Assembly: GCF_965225875.1 (NCBI RefSeq)
Contig: NZ_CBDDBS010000001.1
Coordinates: forward strand, 620,001-684,000
From: Haliscomenobacter sp965225875
GTDB taxonomy: Bacteria > Bacteroidota > Bacteroidia > Chitinophagales > Saprospiraceae
Direction: 5' to 3'
DNA: 64,000 bases
The notes beneath the pieces are model-generated. The model worked only from the letters and a program-made list of their open reading frames with translations, searched no databases and had not been told where the DNA came from. Positions 8,735 through 18,931 of this stretch are shown here, piece after piece. A program made the translations under genes and the position numbers. Position 1 is the stretch's first letter, and every line of letters starts with the position of its first letter.

Positions 8735-10180
8735 ATGAAGGACAGTAAACTTGTAAAATATATCGCAGAATTGGGTCCACGCGACCGTGAACGCCTTCGC
8801 CAGTTGGTGCAATCGCCTTTTTTTAACCAGCACAAACCCACCATAGACTTGCTGGAGTTGGTCCTAAAGTCAGTTGCCAAAGGTGATGCCCCTTTAAATC
8901 GGGAGAAGGTCTACCAAAAAATCTTCCCGAAAAGTACTTTTGACGAACAGAAGTTGCACAATGTGATGTCGAATCTTAAAAAACTGTTCCATCGGTTTTT
9001 GGCAATAGACTACATCGAAAAACAACCTTTGTTGGAAGACTTGTACACCTTGGAGGCCACTTTTGAGCGCAACCAGTTCGAACTCATGAATAATCGTGCC
9101 AAATTGCTGGAAAAGCACCTGGCCGATCAAAAATATGAAGATTATTTTTTCCATCACGCACACTACCGGATGGATTACAACCTGGGGTATTACGGTGGCC
9201 ATTATGTGGATAGAACCAAAACGGAAACTTTCCAGGCCATGCTGGACCACCTCGATCGCTCTTTTTTGATTGAGAAGCTTCGCAACTGCTGCCACCTGAC
9301 CGCCAACTCCATGCAGGTCAATACCCATTATGATTTTGGGCTGCTCACGCCTTTGTTGGAGCACATTCAATCTCATTACATCGATACCCCTGCAAGTGAC
9401 CAGGATTGGTCGATCCGACTCTACTGGACCATCTTACAAACCATGCGGGATGAGGGGAATCCAGTCCATTACCTGGAGCTCAAAAAGATGCTCAACGAAT
9501 CCTTTGATCATTTTAGCCCCGAAGCAAAGCAGGATTTGTATGGCTTTGCCAGTAATTATTGTATTCGGCGCAGTATGATGGGCGATGAAGACTACAAACG
9601 CGAGTTGTTTGATTTGTACAAACGGGGTCTGGAAACCAAACTCTTGTTGAGCAACGGAATGATCACCGAGTACAACTACAAAAACATCGCCACTTTGGGC
9701 GGAAACTTGCGCGAGTTTGACTGGACGGAAAATTTCTTACAGGAATACAAAATGTTGCTCCCGGTTTCAAAGCGGGACAATGTTTACAATTACAACCTGG
9801 CCTATTTGTTCTACAATAAAAAACAATACAAGCAGGTTCTGTCCAATCTGTTGCACGTACAGTTCACGGATGTGATGTATTATTTGAACTCCAACTTCTT
9901 GATGTTGCGTACTTATTACGCCCTCAAGGATACCGAAGCATTGATGTCCCTCATCGAGACCTTCCGTATTTTTGTGATGCGGAATAAAAAAATGTCGCCA
10001 AGCCAGCGCAAGGAATACACCAATTTTTTGCGCTTTGCCAAAAAGCTGGTGGAATTAAAACACCATGGAATGTATACCCGCAGTGTCCTGGAAGAGAAAT
10101 TAAAAGCTTTACGGGCAAAAATAGAGGCAACGGATAGTGTGATCAACCGGAGTTGGTTGTTGGAGGAAGTGGGGGGATGA
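8735..10180 (+). CDS. Large all-helical cytosolic protein, unknown function
   Basis: A 481-residue protein without signal peptide or membrane segment. It is strongly helical throughout, with aromatic-rich helical pairs that resemble tetratricopeptide-like solenoids ('NYNLAYLFYNKKQYKQVLSN' near residue 350). The N-terminal 110 residues ('SPFFNQHKPTIDLLELV') look like a separate helical domain. I do not recognise a named family. The minus-strand protein at 28366-29892 has similar length, helix spacing and a comparable opening, so the two may be distant paralogues. The perfect palindrome at 10195-10225 follows the stop. Confidence 0.85.
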   Translation: MKDSKLVKYIAELGPRDRERLRQLVQSPFFNQHKPTIDLLELVLKSVAKGDAPLNREKVYQKIFPKSTFDEQKLHNVMSNLKKLFHRFLAIDYIEKQPLLEDLYTLEATFERNQFELMNNRAKLLEKHLADQKYEDYFFHHAHYRMDYNLGYYGGHYVDRTKTETFQAMLDHLDRSFLIEKLRNCCHLTANSMQVNTHYDFGLLTPLLEHIQSHYIDTPASDQDWSIRLYWTILQTMRDEGNPVHYLELKKMLNESFDHFSPEAKQDLYGFASNYCIRRSMMGDEDYKRELFDLYKRGLETKLLLSNGMITEYNYKNIATLGGNLREFDWTENFLQEYKMLLPVSKRDNVYNYNLAYLFYNKKQYKQVLSNLLHVQFTDVMYYLNSNFLMLRTYYALKDTEALMSLIETFRIFVMRNKKMSPSQRKEYTNFLRFAKKLVELKHHGMYTRSVLEEKLKALRAKIEATDSVINRSWLLEEVGG

Positions 10181-10194
10181 TTCGCTTTACTCGA

Positions 10195-10225
10195 CCGCCC
10201 CGAAAGTTTTAAACTTTCGGGGCGG
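10195..10225. terminator. Bidirectional palindromic terminator
   Basis: A 31-bp perfect palindrome has GC-rich feet (CCGCCCCGAAAG) and an AAACTTT centre. It lies between the convergent helical-protein and BtuB-like genes, so it can terminate both. AATTTTAG follows on the plus strand. Confidence 0.7.
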
Positions 10226-10233
10226 AATTTTAG

Positions 10234-10262
10234 TAGTGGGGCAAAAATAAGTGCTGTTCCTC
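10234..10262. repeat. Partial copy of the TAGTGGGGCAAAA repeat
   Basis: TAGTGGGGCAAAAATAAGTG matches the left end of the full repeats at 38451-38568 and 49221-49339. The inner stem and right half are absent. It abuts the stop of the BtuB-like gene. Confidence 0.6.
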
Positions 10263-10263
10263 A

Positions 10264-12246
10264 TTAAAACTTCCCCTGCAAACCCAGCATAAAATTAAAC
10301 CTCCGGGAATTGTACCCGTAAAGGTCAAGCAACTTTTGATTGCTCAGGTTGCGCAAATCCAAAAAGACTTTCAGGTTCGGTTTGATGCGGTATTCCTGGT
10401 ACAAATCAAGGGTCAGGTAGGGATCCAACTCTACTTCGGAAGATTCGAAAGTACTGCTGTTAAAATAACTGTCGATGCGTCTGCTAACACTGCGTACAGA
10501 AAGACTGGCCTCCCATTTTTTGCTCAAACTGTAGCCCACGTTCAGGTTCACAGCGTGTTTTGGGCGGCGAAGCAGGTTAAAATAAGTGGTGTCCCGGCCT
10601 GAGTTTAATTTTGTGGTCACCTGACCGTCCACATAGGTGTAGTTAAAACCCAGCTTGAATTTGCTCCATTGCATTTGCCCTTCCAGTTCCAAGCCCGCGT
10701 CGTCCTGTTGGTTAAAATTGAGGTATTGACCAAAAGGAGGAAATACAGTAGAGAGGAAAGCTATCACATCCTTCATGGAACGTTGGAAATAAACTGCCCG
10801 AAATTGTGCGGATTGATCCTTGCGGAACCATTGTGCTCCTGCTTCAAAGTTGGTGCCTGTTTCTGGCCTCAGTTTCAGGTTGCCATAGTCGGAGAAAAGC
10901 TGATACTGTGTAGGGGCTTTGAAACTACTCGACAGGTTAACAAAGGCTTTAAATTGTTGGTCAAGAAAAATATAGGGATTTACATTGTAAGTTGTGTAAG
11001 TCCCAAATTCTGAATGTTGATTAAACCTTCCTCCAAGCTCAAAACCAAAAACACCAAGCTTCGACACATTTAATGAGGCGTAAGTGCTAAAAAGGCTGGA
11101 TTGGGTCAAATAGGCTCGTAAATCGTCAAAATACGCTCCAAAATCACTGACCGAGTGGTACAGCTGATTCATGTTTTGGTTGCGGTATTCGACACCAAGC
11201 AGTAAGTCCATTTTTTGTCCAAACTTAAAATTGCCATAGGTTTCCAAAAAATTGGAGCTGCCCACGTAGTCAGTACGGGAATATTTGTCGAATGCAGAAG
11301 CGGGTACTGAAATGGAATCGTCCTCAAAATTTCGCTCCGTGATGTTGAGGACAAAGTTTGCAGTCAGGCGCAGGTTTTGTTTGTCAAGAATCAGTCCTGC
11401 TCCTCCCTGGAGGTTGCTGCTGGAGGTGGTATAATCCTGGTCATCTACGAATGCACCTGCGTCAATGTCCGCAGTATAGGTATTGTAGTTGAGTAAACCT
11501 TTTAGCAAAAGGCCAGGTACAATACGTTGTTTAAGCTGAGCGCTAAAATTGTTTTCCACAAAACCATCCTTGTCAAAATTGCCCACCCCCTTTTCATCAA
11601 AAGCCGAGGAAAAACCCTGGCTGTTCAAACGACTGAACTGAGCGCTGTAGCTGGTTTTTTCAGTTTGCCCTCCCAGACTAAGATTTCCCTTCCAGGTGCC
11701 GTAACTGCCCGCTCCCAGCATAGCTTGAAGCTCCAGAGGCTTTTGAAAACTTTTTTTGCTGATGATATTGATGACTCCTGCCAGGGCATCAGAACCATAC
11801 AGGGTGGATTGTCCACCTTTCAGGATTTCGATGCGTTCGATTTGATCGATGGGGATGAGGTTCAAGTCAAAATTGTTGGCCAAATTGGAAGGATCGTTGA
11901 GGGGAATTCCATCCAGTAAAATCAGCGAATAACCAATTCCGGCACCCCGAATGTAGACATTCTGGTTGGTCCCCAGGTTGTTTTGAGCGCCGTTGATGAT
12001 GATACCGACCTGGCGATTGAGCAGCTCAGCCAGGGTTTGACCGGAAGAGCGCCCCAAAACTTCGGCGCTGATCACAGTGAGTACTTTACCGGTTTGGCTT
12101 TGCTTGCGCTCGTGTTTGGTGGCGGTGATGACTACCTGATCGAGTTGTTTTACAGAATCTGCTACTGCATTGTTTTGGGAAAAAAGGAATCCTGGAACTG
12201 CACATAGACTTAGTGTCAGCGCCAGCACGTTGAATGCTTTAAACAT
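10264..12246 (-). CDS. BtuB-like TonB-dependent receptor (cobalamin uptake)
   Basis: This 660-residue outer-membrane receptor starts at the ATG at 12246, which gives a clean signal peptide ('MFKAFNVLALTLSLCAVPGF'); in-frame starts further up (12264, 12303) would put about 20 non-signal residues in front. A TonB-box-like 'QVVITATKHERK' is followed by the plug (with 'LLDGIPLNDPSN' and 'IEILKGGQSTLYGSDALAG') and a barrel ending in Phe ('FMLGLQGKF'). This is the BtuB/CirA architecture. A cobalamin riboswitch lies directly upstream on the same strand, which points strongly to B12 or another corrinoid as substrate. No other B12 genes are next to it. Confidence 0.93.
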   Translation of the reverse strand: MFKAFNVLALTLSLCAVPGFLFSQNNAVADSVKQLDQVVITATKHERKQSQTGKVLTVISAEVLGRSSGQTLAELLNRQVGIIINGAQNNLGTNQNVYIRGAGIGYSLILLDGIPLNDPSNLANNFDLNLIPIDQIERIEILKGGQSTLYGSDALAGVINIISKKSFQKPLELQAMLGAGSYGTWKGNLSLGGQTEKTSYSAQFSRLNSQGFSSAFDEKGVGNFDKDGFVENNFSAQLKQRIVPGLLLKGLLNYNTYTADIDAGAFVDDQDYTTSSSNLQGGAGLILDKQNLRLTANFVLNITERNFEDDSISVPASAFDKYSRTDYVGSSNFLETYGNFKFGQKMDLLLGVEYRNQNMNQLYHSVSDFGAYFDDLRAYLTQSSLFSTYASLNVSKLGVFGFELGGRFNQHSEFGTYTTYNVNPYIFLDQQFKAFVNLSSSFKAPTQYQLFSDYGNLKLRPETGTNFEAGAQWFRKDQSAQFRAVYFQRSMKDVIAFLSTVFPPFGQYLNFNQQDDAGLELEGQMQWSKFKLGFNYTYVDGQVTTKLNSGRDTTYFNLLRRPKHAVNLNVGYSLSKKWEASLSVRSVSRRIDSYFNSSTFESSEVELDPYLTLDLYQEYRIKPNLKVFLDLRNLSNQKLLDLYGYNSRRFNFMLGLQGKF

Positions 12247-12357
12247 GGTTAAAAATTGTGGCATACCCCGAAGCTGTTCCGCAGTGGAAGCCCGTTTAGC
12301 CATAAGTAATAAGGTGACAAGCACTCGGCCCAAACCCGTCCGTCCGCGGGTGTCGAC

Positions 12358-12570
12358 TAAGGATTATCAGCGGCAGGTCTCCTGGCTCGTTTCATTGCGG
12401 CCAGCCTTCCCGGAGTTGAGATTTGCTCCAGTGGCCAGAAAAGGGCAGCAACTAAAAAGACTGTGCGCACAGCCTAATTGAAACTTACAGTTGCGGGGAC
12501 AGCTCCGGTTTTGCACCGGATTCCCTATTAAGCCATGCACCACCCGCCGGGTGGTATGGCACCGTAGATC
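12358..12570 (-). promoter_or_regulatory. Cobalamin (adenosylcobalamin) riboswitch
   Basis: The minus strand carries the B12 box AGCCAGGAGACCTGCC (12387 down to 12372) and the conserved core within 12485-12525, which reads GGGAATCCGGTGCAAAACC and then GCTGTCCCCGCAACTG. The P1-side GGTGCC is near 12560. The element lies about 110 nt upstream of the BtuB-like start codon. A CCCG...CGGG hairpin at 12335-12350 could be part of the expression platform. High B12 is expected to repress the receptor. Confidence 0.95.
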
Positions 12571-12747
12571 GGGGGCGAAGGTAGGGAATGGGGTAGAATG
12601 TGCCAAATAAAAAGTGGTGATTTATTTAGCCATTCTCTTTGTTCCAATCGACTTTTAATCCGCTCAATTTGCCCTGGTCAAAACCTGTCAAAAGTGGCTT
12701 GATCCCAGCTCAGTGCTTCCTTACCTTGCTGCTTCAATCAAGAGTTT

Positions 12748-13671
12748 ATGTCCATTTCAAAAGACATTTTATGGAAGGGAATCATTGAAAATCTGGTAGA
12801 TGATTTCATCCGGTATTTCTTTCCAAACTATGTGAAGAAGATTGATTTTGAGCGTGGCTTTGAATTTCTGGATACCGAGCTACAAAAACTCATTCCTGAC
12901 AACCCTGGGCAAAACCGACATGCAGACAAACTCATTCGGGTGTGGTTGAAGGATGGCTTGGAAGCCTGGTTTTTGATCCACGTAGAAGTCCAAGGCTATC
13001 AAGATATCCAGTTCGCGGCCAGGATGTTTGAGTACATGTACCGCATTCGCGACAAATACCAGCAGCCAGTGACTGGTTTGGCGATTTACACTGATTGGAA
13101 TCGCAGGTATCACTACTCGCAGTTTGCAGAAAACTTTCTGGGAACGGAGGTGATCTATCGATTTAATTCCTATGTTTTACGTGACCACCATCCTGAAACC
13201 TTGGCTAAAGATGCCAATCCTTTTGCGGCGGTCATGGAGGCTGCCTGGCAGCATTTTGGTAAGAAAAAAACGGATGATCAGTTGTATTCCACAAAGTTGA
13301 ATTTGGTCAAACGTTTGTTGAAACGTAAAGTCAGCCGCGAAAAGATCGTCAGTATTATCAACTTCATAAAGTACTTCGTGCCCTTTACAAATTCAGAAAA
13401 CCTGTTTAAATTTGAACAGGATTTAAATCAATTCATCAAAGCCGATAAACCAATGGGAATCGAGGAAGCAATTTTGGAAGAAATTAAAAAACAAGGAATT
13501 GAGCAAGGAATTGAGCAGGGAATTGAATTGGGTGAAATCAAACTCAAAGAAGAGTTGCTCAAACATGCGGTACCTGAGCTTGCACAATTGGGTCTGGAAG
13601 CGGAGAAAATTGCAGCGATTTTGGATTTGGATATAGAAGCTGTTCAAAAAGTGATGGAAGGCTTGGATTAG
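12748..13671 (+). CDS. Rpn-family PD-(D/E)XK nuclease / putative transposase-like protein
   Basis: A 307-residue protein of the Rpn (recombination-promoting nuclease, YhgA-like) superfamily. The PD-(D/E)XK core is visible at residues about 60-110: 'HADKLIRVWLKDG' followed by 'LIHVEVQGYQD', where the Asp and the E-x-Q replace the classic E-x-K as is usual in this family. Then come 'FAARMFEYMYRI' and 'GLAIYTD'. The C-terminal tail has a short repeat ('EQGIEQGIEQGIELGE') typical of these proteins, then a helical segment. Family members cut DNA and stimulate RecA-independent recombination. The gene is isolated, and its flanks show no transposon ends. Confidence 0.88.
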   Translation: MSISKDILWKGIIENLVDDFIRYFFPNYVKKIDFERGFEFLDTELQKLIPDNPGQNRHADKLIRVWLKDGLEAWFLIHVEVQGYQDIQFAARMFEYMYRIRDKYQQPVTGLAIYTDWNRRYHYSQFAENFLGTEVIYRFNSYVLRDHHPETLAKDANPFAAVMEAAWQHFGKKKTDDQLYSTKLNLVKRLLKRKVSREKIVSIINFIKYFVPFTNSENLFKFEQDLNQFIKADKPMGIEEAILEEIKKQGIEQGIEQGIELGEIKLKEELLKHAVPELAQLGLEAEKIAAILDLDIEAVQKVMEGLD

Positions 13672-13688
13672 CGAGGGCAACAAAAAAA

Positions 13689-13780
13689 GCGTGTCTCTTT
13701 TGGGAGAGACACGCCTGAAAGTTTGCTAATAACAAAATACGATCCAGTAAATAAAGGGTACACGAGTACGCATACCCTTT
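13689..13780 (-). terminator. Tandem hairpins closing the giant surface-protein operon
   Basis: Downstream of the minus-strand stop at 13793 are two perfect hairpins: arms 13753-13760/13773-13780 (8 bp, GGGTA core) and arms 13689-13698/13705-13714 (10 bp, GCGTGTCTCT). The second is followed on the minus strand by TTTTTTTG and is a good intrinsic terminator. It also lies just after the convergent Rpn gene. Confidence 0.8.
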
Positions 13781-13792
13781 AATATAACAAGT

Positions 13793-16700
13793 TTATTTGT
13801 TGGTTAAAACCATCTTACGGGTTTCCGTAAACGCGTCGGTTTGTAAGGTGTAGTAGAATACGCCACTTGTGTTCAACTGTGCCTTGCTCAGGGTAACTTG
13901 GTTACGTCCTTTGGCATAGTCACCTTCGCTGCGGTAGATCAAACTTCCTTTTACATCCCGAATCGTAAGAACTGCACTACTCGCTTTGGGCAAATAGAAA
14001 CCAATCGAGGTTTCATCCACAAATGGGTTCGGATTGTTTTGCTCCAAAACGTAAAGATCCTGTACTTGTGCCTGGCTAAAGTTGAGTTGTACTCCGATTA
14101 CTTCATCCTGTGCATTGTAGGCTTCGGCAGTAGTCAAGCTGCTGTTCAAACGCAACAACTTGCTGAGTTGCCCAGCTTGTTTTGCCCGCAAAGTCAAGGT
14201 GTAGAGTACTTCTTCCGCTTTCAGTTTGGCATTCCGGTCGTTCCAGGAAGTCGTCAGCATACCCCGCTCGGCGAAGACACCTGTCTGGTCTGCTTTCACC
14301 AAACCGTAGTCAACGCCTTCCAGACTCAAGGCAGATTCGTCCCAATTGAGGGTAAACTGCCAGCCTTGAATGGCCTCTTCTGCTTTCAACTTGATCGGCA
14401 CTTGAATGAGTTGACCGGCCTGCAGGCTTTGCTCTTCGGTATTGAACAGCAAGGTTTTGCCGCTCCGCAATTCGCTGGAAGTTGCTCCGCTTATCGTGCT
14501 CGCACTGCCATTGACATCACCAATCTTGATCGCTACAAAATTGGCTCTTACATCACCAGCCAGGTCATTTACGTTGACTACCTCAGGGAATGCAGCGCTC
14601 CAAGGATTACTTGCATCAGGGAATTGATAGGTTCCGTCTACGAATCTCCAGGAAGTATTATTGGCAAAGTGTGTATCAATGTTCAAGATCAATTTCCGAA
14701 TCTGGATCATGTCCAAAGTTGAAATCGACTTGGAATTGTTCGCATCTGCCGCGATCAATTTGTATGGGCTGTTCAAAAGCTGTGCATTCAAAATGTGCTT
14801 TTGGATCAACACCAGGTCGAAGGTGGTTACGCCGTTGACGTGGTCTTTGTCCAATTGTGGAGTTACCGTGAAGTCAGCTCCTTTTGTCAGGTTGCCAAAA
14901 GAGTAAGCACCGGCAGCAGTAGTTGTAGCAGCTTGAGAAGCAGAACCGCTCAAGGTGATGCTGGCAGCCTGAAGTTTGGCACTGGATTCCGTGGCAATCG
15001 TACCTGCGATTGACCCTACATTAATTGGATTGGTAGTTGGGCAAACACTGCGGTTGTCCTGAACTTCCACATAAGTTACGCAGAAGTCATCCTTACCGGC
15101 TTCATCCCATGCGTGCAATTCAACCAGAATTACTTTGCCTTTGTCAGCACAAGTCAGGTTCAAACCAGTTTGAGTAGAAACTACTGGGCTACCTACGCGG
15201 TTGATCGAGTACTTGGTAACCAGTTTCAAACCATCCTTGGTTTCTGGGCCTTGGCCGTTGCAATCGTAAATCTTCGAAGCAACGAAGTCAGATGCCCATA
15301 CTGCCATCATACCACCACCGTTGCCGTCAGACATCAGTTCAGTGCTCAAGCCGTTGATACAGATTGGTGCCGGACCTTTGCAGTCTTCAACTGTGAATGG
15401 AATGCGAGTTGCAACACTCAAGTTACCACACTCGTCACGTACAACTACGATCAGGTCGTGCTTGCCTTGTGGCAAGTTAGCAACGTTGATCTCGAACTGG
15501 CCGTTGCCCAAATCTTTGGTGCTCCAGCGTGGAGTAGAGTACAGGATCATCTTGCTGGCATCCAAAGTCTGACCAGGAGCAATCATCAGGTACTGAGTTT
15601 CCAGGGTCACTTTGTCAGAACAGTTGTCCTTACCAGTGATCACCATTTTCAGGTTGGCCAAACAATCGCCACCCTCGCGGATGCAGAATTTGGCTGGGTC
15701 AGCAGTTACAACTGGACGAGTGTCATCGTATACCTTGATGATCTGGGTATAGATGAAGCTGTGGTAGAATTCACCTGCTACTTCGCAATAAGGCGGGGTG
15801 ACGCGGATATCATCAGCGTTGTTGTGGATCAAGTCCTTAGAGATGTAGAACTCTTCGATGCCATCACGCACGTTACGCTCACGGTCACGAACCAACAGAT
15901 AGATTGGAGCTTTGCCATAGTTGCCAAACACTGCCCGATCGATGATCGAGATATTGGTTTGGAGCAGTGGGTCACCACAACGGTCGTCGTAAGTACACCA
16001 GTTGATTACAGAGTAAGTACGGAACAACTTGTAGCACTCATCGTCAGATGCATCGTAACGCTTGTCGCTTACGTTTACAGCCAAGATGTCACAAGCCAAT
16101 TCGTCGGTGATAACCGTATCAATGATTGGAGTCTTACAATCAGTAGCTACGTCTTTAGGGAAGCAAATGTTGTATTCGTGTACTGGCAGAATGTTGACAC
16201 GCTGCTTACAAGTTACGCTGATTGGGCCTTTAACTGTTTCTTTGGTCAAAGTCCAGATCCGGTCGATATAGCCTGCGCCACACTTCAATTTCTTCTCAGT
16301 GGTGTAAACCGTATCCAGAGCAGCACAATCGTTGCCGGAAGGAATGATTACATCACCGAATGCAGCAGCAGATCCTTCTTTGCTGTCGATAGAAGCCAGG
16401 TTTTTGTCATCACAATAAACGGTAACATCCCATGGAGCCAAACAAGTTGGAGCCACTTTGTCTTCGATCAACACGTCATCCCAGCAGTAGTTGGTGTTGC
16501 CATATACGTCAGCACCCCACAATTCGATCGTTACGCGCTCTGCCAAATCGCAGCAGAAGAACTCAACGATGTCTTGTATTGGAGTCATCAACTTGCCACC
16601 CTTCAGGATGAAAGTTTCACCGAAGTCCGCCAAGTCGCCGTCGCCGTTGCGGTCAAAACCGTCCGCTTTGGTCCAGTCGCCATCAGCTGGCAGAGGATCC

Positions 16701-18895
16701 AATTTGCCGTTGTTGTTGGTATCGTATCCTTTAGCAATGAAGCTAGCTGCACAAGCAGTTGGTACGTTGCGACGTACTGCAATCCAAGCCAGTTTGCAGT
16801 TATCCCAGCTGCCTTCGTCAATGTCGTCAGCACTTACCTGAGCATAACCATTGGTGTAACCATTGGCATTGCTCAAAGTGATGTGCAGGTCATCGTCACA
16901 CTTCATTACAGGTGCAATCTTGTCCTTCACGTCGAAGATAAAGCAGCACTTGGAAGCATTGTAGCAACCATCGAAAGCGTCAATCACCATCAGGTGACGG
17001 CCAACAGGAAGACCGATCATCATGCCGTTCATTACAGCATATTCTACCTTATCCCAGCAGATAGCCTTGTTGCTACAGTCACCCAATTGGTAAGCATCAT
17101 GGTCACCACGCAGTTCAGCTCCTTGAGTTTGAGGCGTAGGACAGAACGGGTTTTCGGGTCCTTCGTAAACAAGGATACCTTTTACATAACGATCTTTGGT
17201 GTAAACACTTACACTTACATTACCCAGCGCACAGTTGTCCTTGATGGTTACACCAAAGGCAGTTTTGATGCCAGCAACAGTTACTGGAATGGCTGCGGTG
17301 CAATCCATTGGGCCAGTAGAGATGTCGTAAGGAGCACCATGTGCATACTCACAAGTTGGAGCAGTGAAATCACCGATTTTGATCAGGATGTGGAAAGTAT
17401 CTACGATACCACCTGCACACCAGTCAAATACATACATTTCTCGATCAATTTTCACCCCCTTACCCCCACAGATTGGGAACTCAGTGTCTTTGATCGTTAC
17501 AGAATAGTTGCACTCAACCTGGTCGATGAACAAACAACGTGGGTTGGCACTCGTGTTGAAGTAGCTGCATACATATGGCGTTACATCTTCCTTCTTGATC
17601 AGGCTCTTGTCGGGAGTACAGGAGTTGTACTCTTTTACCCGATCGTACTTGCCTTCGCCAGGACCATTGAATACAAAATCATCAATGTCTGGACGAGTAA
17701 AGTGAATCTTCTGAGTATAGTCAGAACGCATGCCGTTGCAATCAGTAGCTACCCACTCGCGAGAGATGGTCGCATAGATGCCGCCGTTGGTTCTCATTTG
17801 ATCACAGGAATAGAACACTACTTTATCCGTCCACTTCAGGGTTACCCGGCAACCGCAAGCGTAGCAGTTGTCGCGGAAGTAAGCATAACCCAGGTTTTTG
17901 ATGTTGTCAGAAACCAAACCTGGAGGAATCAAGCCCAATTGGCAATTGTCACCAGTTCCAGCAACGCCTTCAGCGTTGTTGATGGTTTGGCTACTGGTAG
18001 CAGCAGGACGTGGAGAGCTGGTTGCACCTACGTTACCAATCGTCAAACGATTGTTCAACACGTAGTTTACATCGTAGCAATCCAAAGTGAAATCTGCAGG
18101 AGCACACACCAGAGCTGGTGCAGTCTTGTCTTCTGCAGTTACTTTACCCCAGCAAATGATGGTGCCATCAGGGTTGAACAATCCATAGGTCCAAACTCCA
18201 GCACAATCAATGACATCGTTGTTACTCGGATTGTTGTCCATCACCCGCACATATGCTCCCGCACAAGTATTTCCATCGGATACCAGGTTGCGGGTAAGTG
18301 TGAACTGGCAATTGGCATCCAATGAGACGCTCACATTGTAACAACCGCAGCTAATGGGTACTTCAGTACAAACGGTACCGTTGTTGGCAAAGTTATTGAC
18401 ATACCGCTCTGTTGCCGTACCATCAACAACGGTATTGCGGTAATCTCCACCACCCATACCTGGTGCAGCGGAATTGGGATCAGTCCCATTGTTAAACAAA
18501 CGAATTCCTTCAACACAACCTCCTCCTGGCAGGGTAAAGTGAAAAATCAACTTTTCCACACCTGAAGTAAAGTTGACTGGGGCACCCAGGGAACCTACTC
18601 CATGAAAATCGCTACCGGGCGCTGCGCCCGGAGCAAAAGCATTGGAGTTATCATCCCAGGCACCTGCCTCCACACTGGTAATGACCAGATCAGCATTGGG
18701 TACTGAGGCTGGAACGACCAGAGAAATTTGGGAAGGCCCCCAGAAAAAAGTTGCATTGCTCGAAGACGGTAATGCGTATACCTCATAACGCGATAAGGCC
18801 AGGTTATACCTGACCGTGAGTTGAAGGTTTTGAGCCAACATGGGAATGCTGCTCAAGAAAAGTGAATAAATAAAAAAGAGTATCGTCTTTTTCAT
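13793..18895 (-). CDS. Giant secreted HYR/dockerin/cohesin-like protein with T9SS sorting domain
   Basis: A 1700-residue secreted protein starting at the ATG at 18895 (signal peptide 'MKKTILFFIYSLFLSSIPM'). Residues about 22-180 form a domain shared with the neighbouring protein at 18980 ('RYEVYALPSSSNATF', 'GMGGGDYRNT'). The central ~1050 residues are cysteine-rich HYR-like modules, each opening with 'DKTAPALVC'-type motifs. Then come an SD-carboxypeptidase-like strand region, a dockerin-like segment ('LIAADANNSKSISTLDMIQ', with 'KIGDVNG'), a cohesin-like beta sandwich ('PIKLKAEEAIQGWQFTLNW') and a type-A T9SS C-terminal domain ('NNPNPFVDETSIGFYLP' ... 'TRKMVLTNK'). It is probably exported and attached to the cell surface. 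It is the last of three co-oriented giant genes and ends at a tandem terminator. Confidence 0.9.
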   Translation of the reverse strand: MKKTILFFIYSLFLSSIPMLAQNLQLTVRYNLALSRYEVYALPSSSNATFFWGPSQISLVVPASVPNADLVITSVEAGAWDDNSNAFAPGAAPGSDFHGVGSLGAPVNFTSGVEKLIFHFTLPGGGCVEGIRLFNNGTDPNSAAPGMGGGDYRNTVVDGTATERYVNNFANNGTVCTEVPISCGCYNVSVSLDANCQFTLTRNLVSDGNTCAGAYVRVMDNNPSNNDVIDCAGVWTYGLFNPDGTIICWGKVTAEDKTAPALVCAPADFTLDCYDVNYVLNNRLTIGNVGATSSPRPAATSSQTINNAEGVAGTGDNCQLGLIPPGLVSDNIKNLGYAYFRDNCYACGCRVTLKWTDKVVFYSCDQMRTNGGIYATISREWVATDCNGMRSDYTQKIHFTRPDIDDFVFNGPGEGKYDRVKEYNSCTPDKSLIKKEDVTPYVCSYFNTSANPRCLFIDQVECNYSVTIKDTEFPICGGKGVKIDREMYVFDWCAGGIVDTFHILIKIGDFTAPTCEYAHGAPYDISTGPMDCTAAIPVTVAGIKTAFGVTIKDNCALGNVSVSVYTKDRYVKGILVYEGPENPFCPTPQTQGAELRGDHDAYQLGDCSNKAICWDKVEYAVMNGMMIGLPVGRHLMVIDAFDGCYNASKCCFIFDVKDKIAPVMKCDDDLHITLSNANGYTNGYAQVSADDIDEGSWDNCKLAWIAVRRNVPTACAASFIAKGYDTNNNGKLDPLPADGDWTKADGFDRNGDGDLADFGETFILKGGKLMTPIQDIVEFFCCDLAERVTIELWGADVYGNTNYCWDDVLIEDKVAPTCLAPWDVTVYCDDKNLASIDSKEGSAAAFGDVIIPSGNDCAALDTVYTTEKKLKCGAGYIDRIWTLTKETVKGPISVTCKQRVNILPVHEYNICFPKDVATDCKTPIIDTVITDELACDILAVNVSDKRYDASDDECYKLFRTYSVINWCTYDDRCGDPLLQTNISIIDRAVFGNYGKAPIYLLVRDRERNVRDGIEEFYISKDLIHNNADDIRVTPPYCEVAGEFYHSFIYTQIIKVYDDTRPVVTADPAKFCIREGGDCLANLKMVITGKDNCSDKVTLETQYLMIAPGQTLDASKMILYSTPRWSTKDLGNGQFEINVANLPQGKHDLIVVVRDECGNLSVATRIPFTVEDCKGPAPICINGLSTELMSDGNGGGMMAVWASDFVASKIYDCNGQGPETKDGLKLVTKYSINRVGSPVVSTQTGLNLTCADKGKVILVELHAWDEAGKDDFCVTYVEVQDNRSVCPTTNPINVGSIAGTIATESSAKLQAASITLSGSASQAATTTAAGAYSFGNLTKGADFTVTPQLDKDHVNGVTTFDLVLIQKHILNAQLLNSPYKLIAADANNSKSISTLDMIQIRKLILNIDTHFANNTSWRFVDGTYQFPDASNPWSAAFPEVVNVNDLAGDVRANFVAIKIGDVNGSASTISGATSSELRSGKTLLFNTEEQSLQAGQLIQVPIKLKAEEAIQGWQFTLNWDESALSLEGVDYGLVKADQTGVFAERGMLTTSWNDRNAKLKAEEVLYTLTLRAKQAGQLSKLLRLNSSLTTAEAYNAQDEVIGVQLNFSQAQVQDLYVLEQNNPNPFVDETSIGFYLPKASSAVLTIRDVKGSLIYRSEGDYAKGRNQVTLSKAQLNTSGVFYYTLQTDAFTETRKMVLTNK

Positions 18896-18931
18896 GCCCA
18901 GAGATTTTGAAATGTCGTTTTGATTCAAAGA

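Noticed and set aside
12249..12333. BtuB-like start at 12333 or 12303
   Set aside because: 12333 is a TTG adjoining the riboswitch expression platform, and 12303 puts about 20 polar residues before the signal peptide; the ATG at 12246 is at the signal peptide.
12748..13671. Insertion sequence around the Rpn-type gene
   Set aside because: No terminal inverted repeats or target duplications flank it, and its family acts as a nuclease without defined transposon ends.
15113..18325. 1070-codon open frame on the plus strand antisense to the giant HYR protein
   Set aside because: It mirrors the codon pattern of the minus-strand gene, its product is an odd Val/Thr/Ile/Trp-rich string without domains, and the sense gene has a signal peptide and recognisable modules. 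It is an artefact of codon bias.
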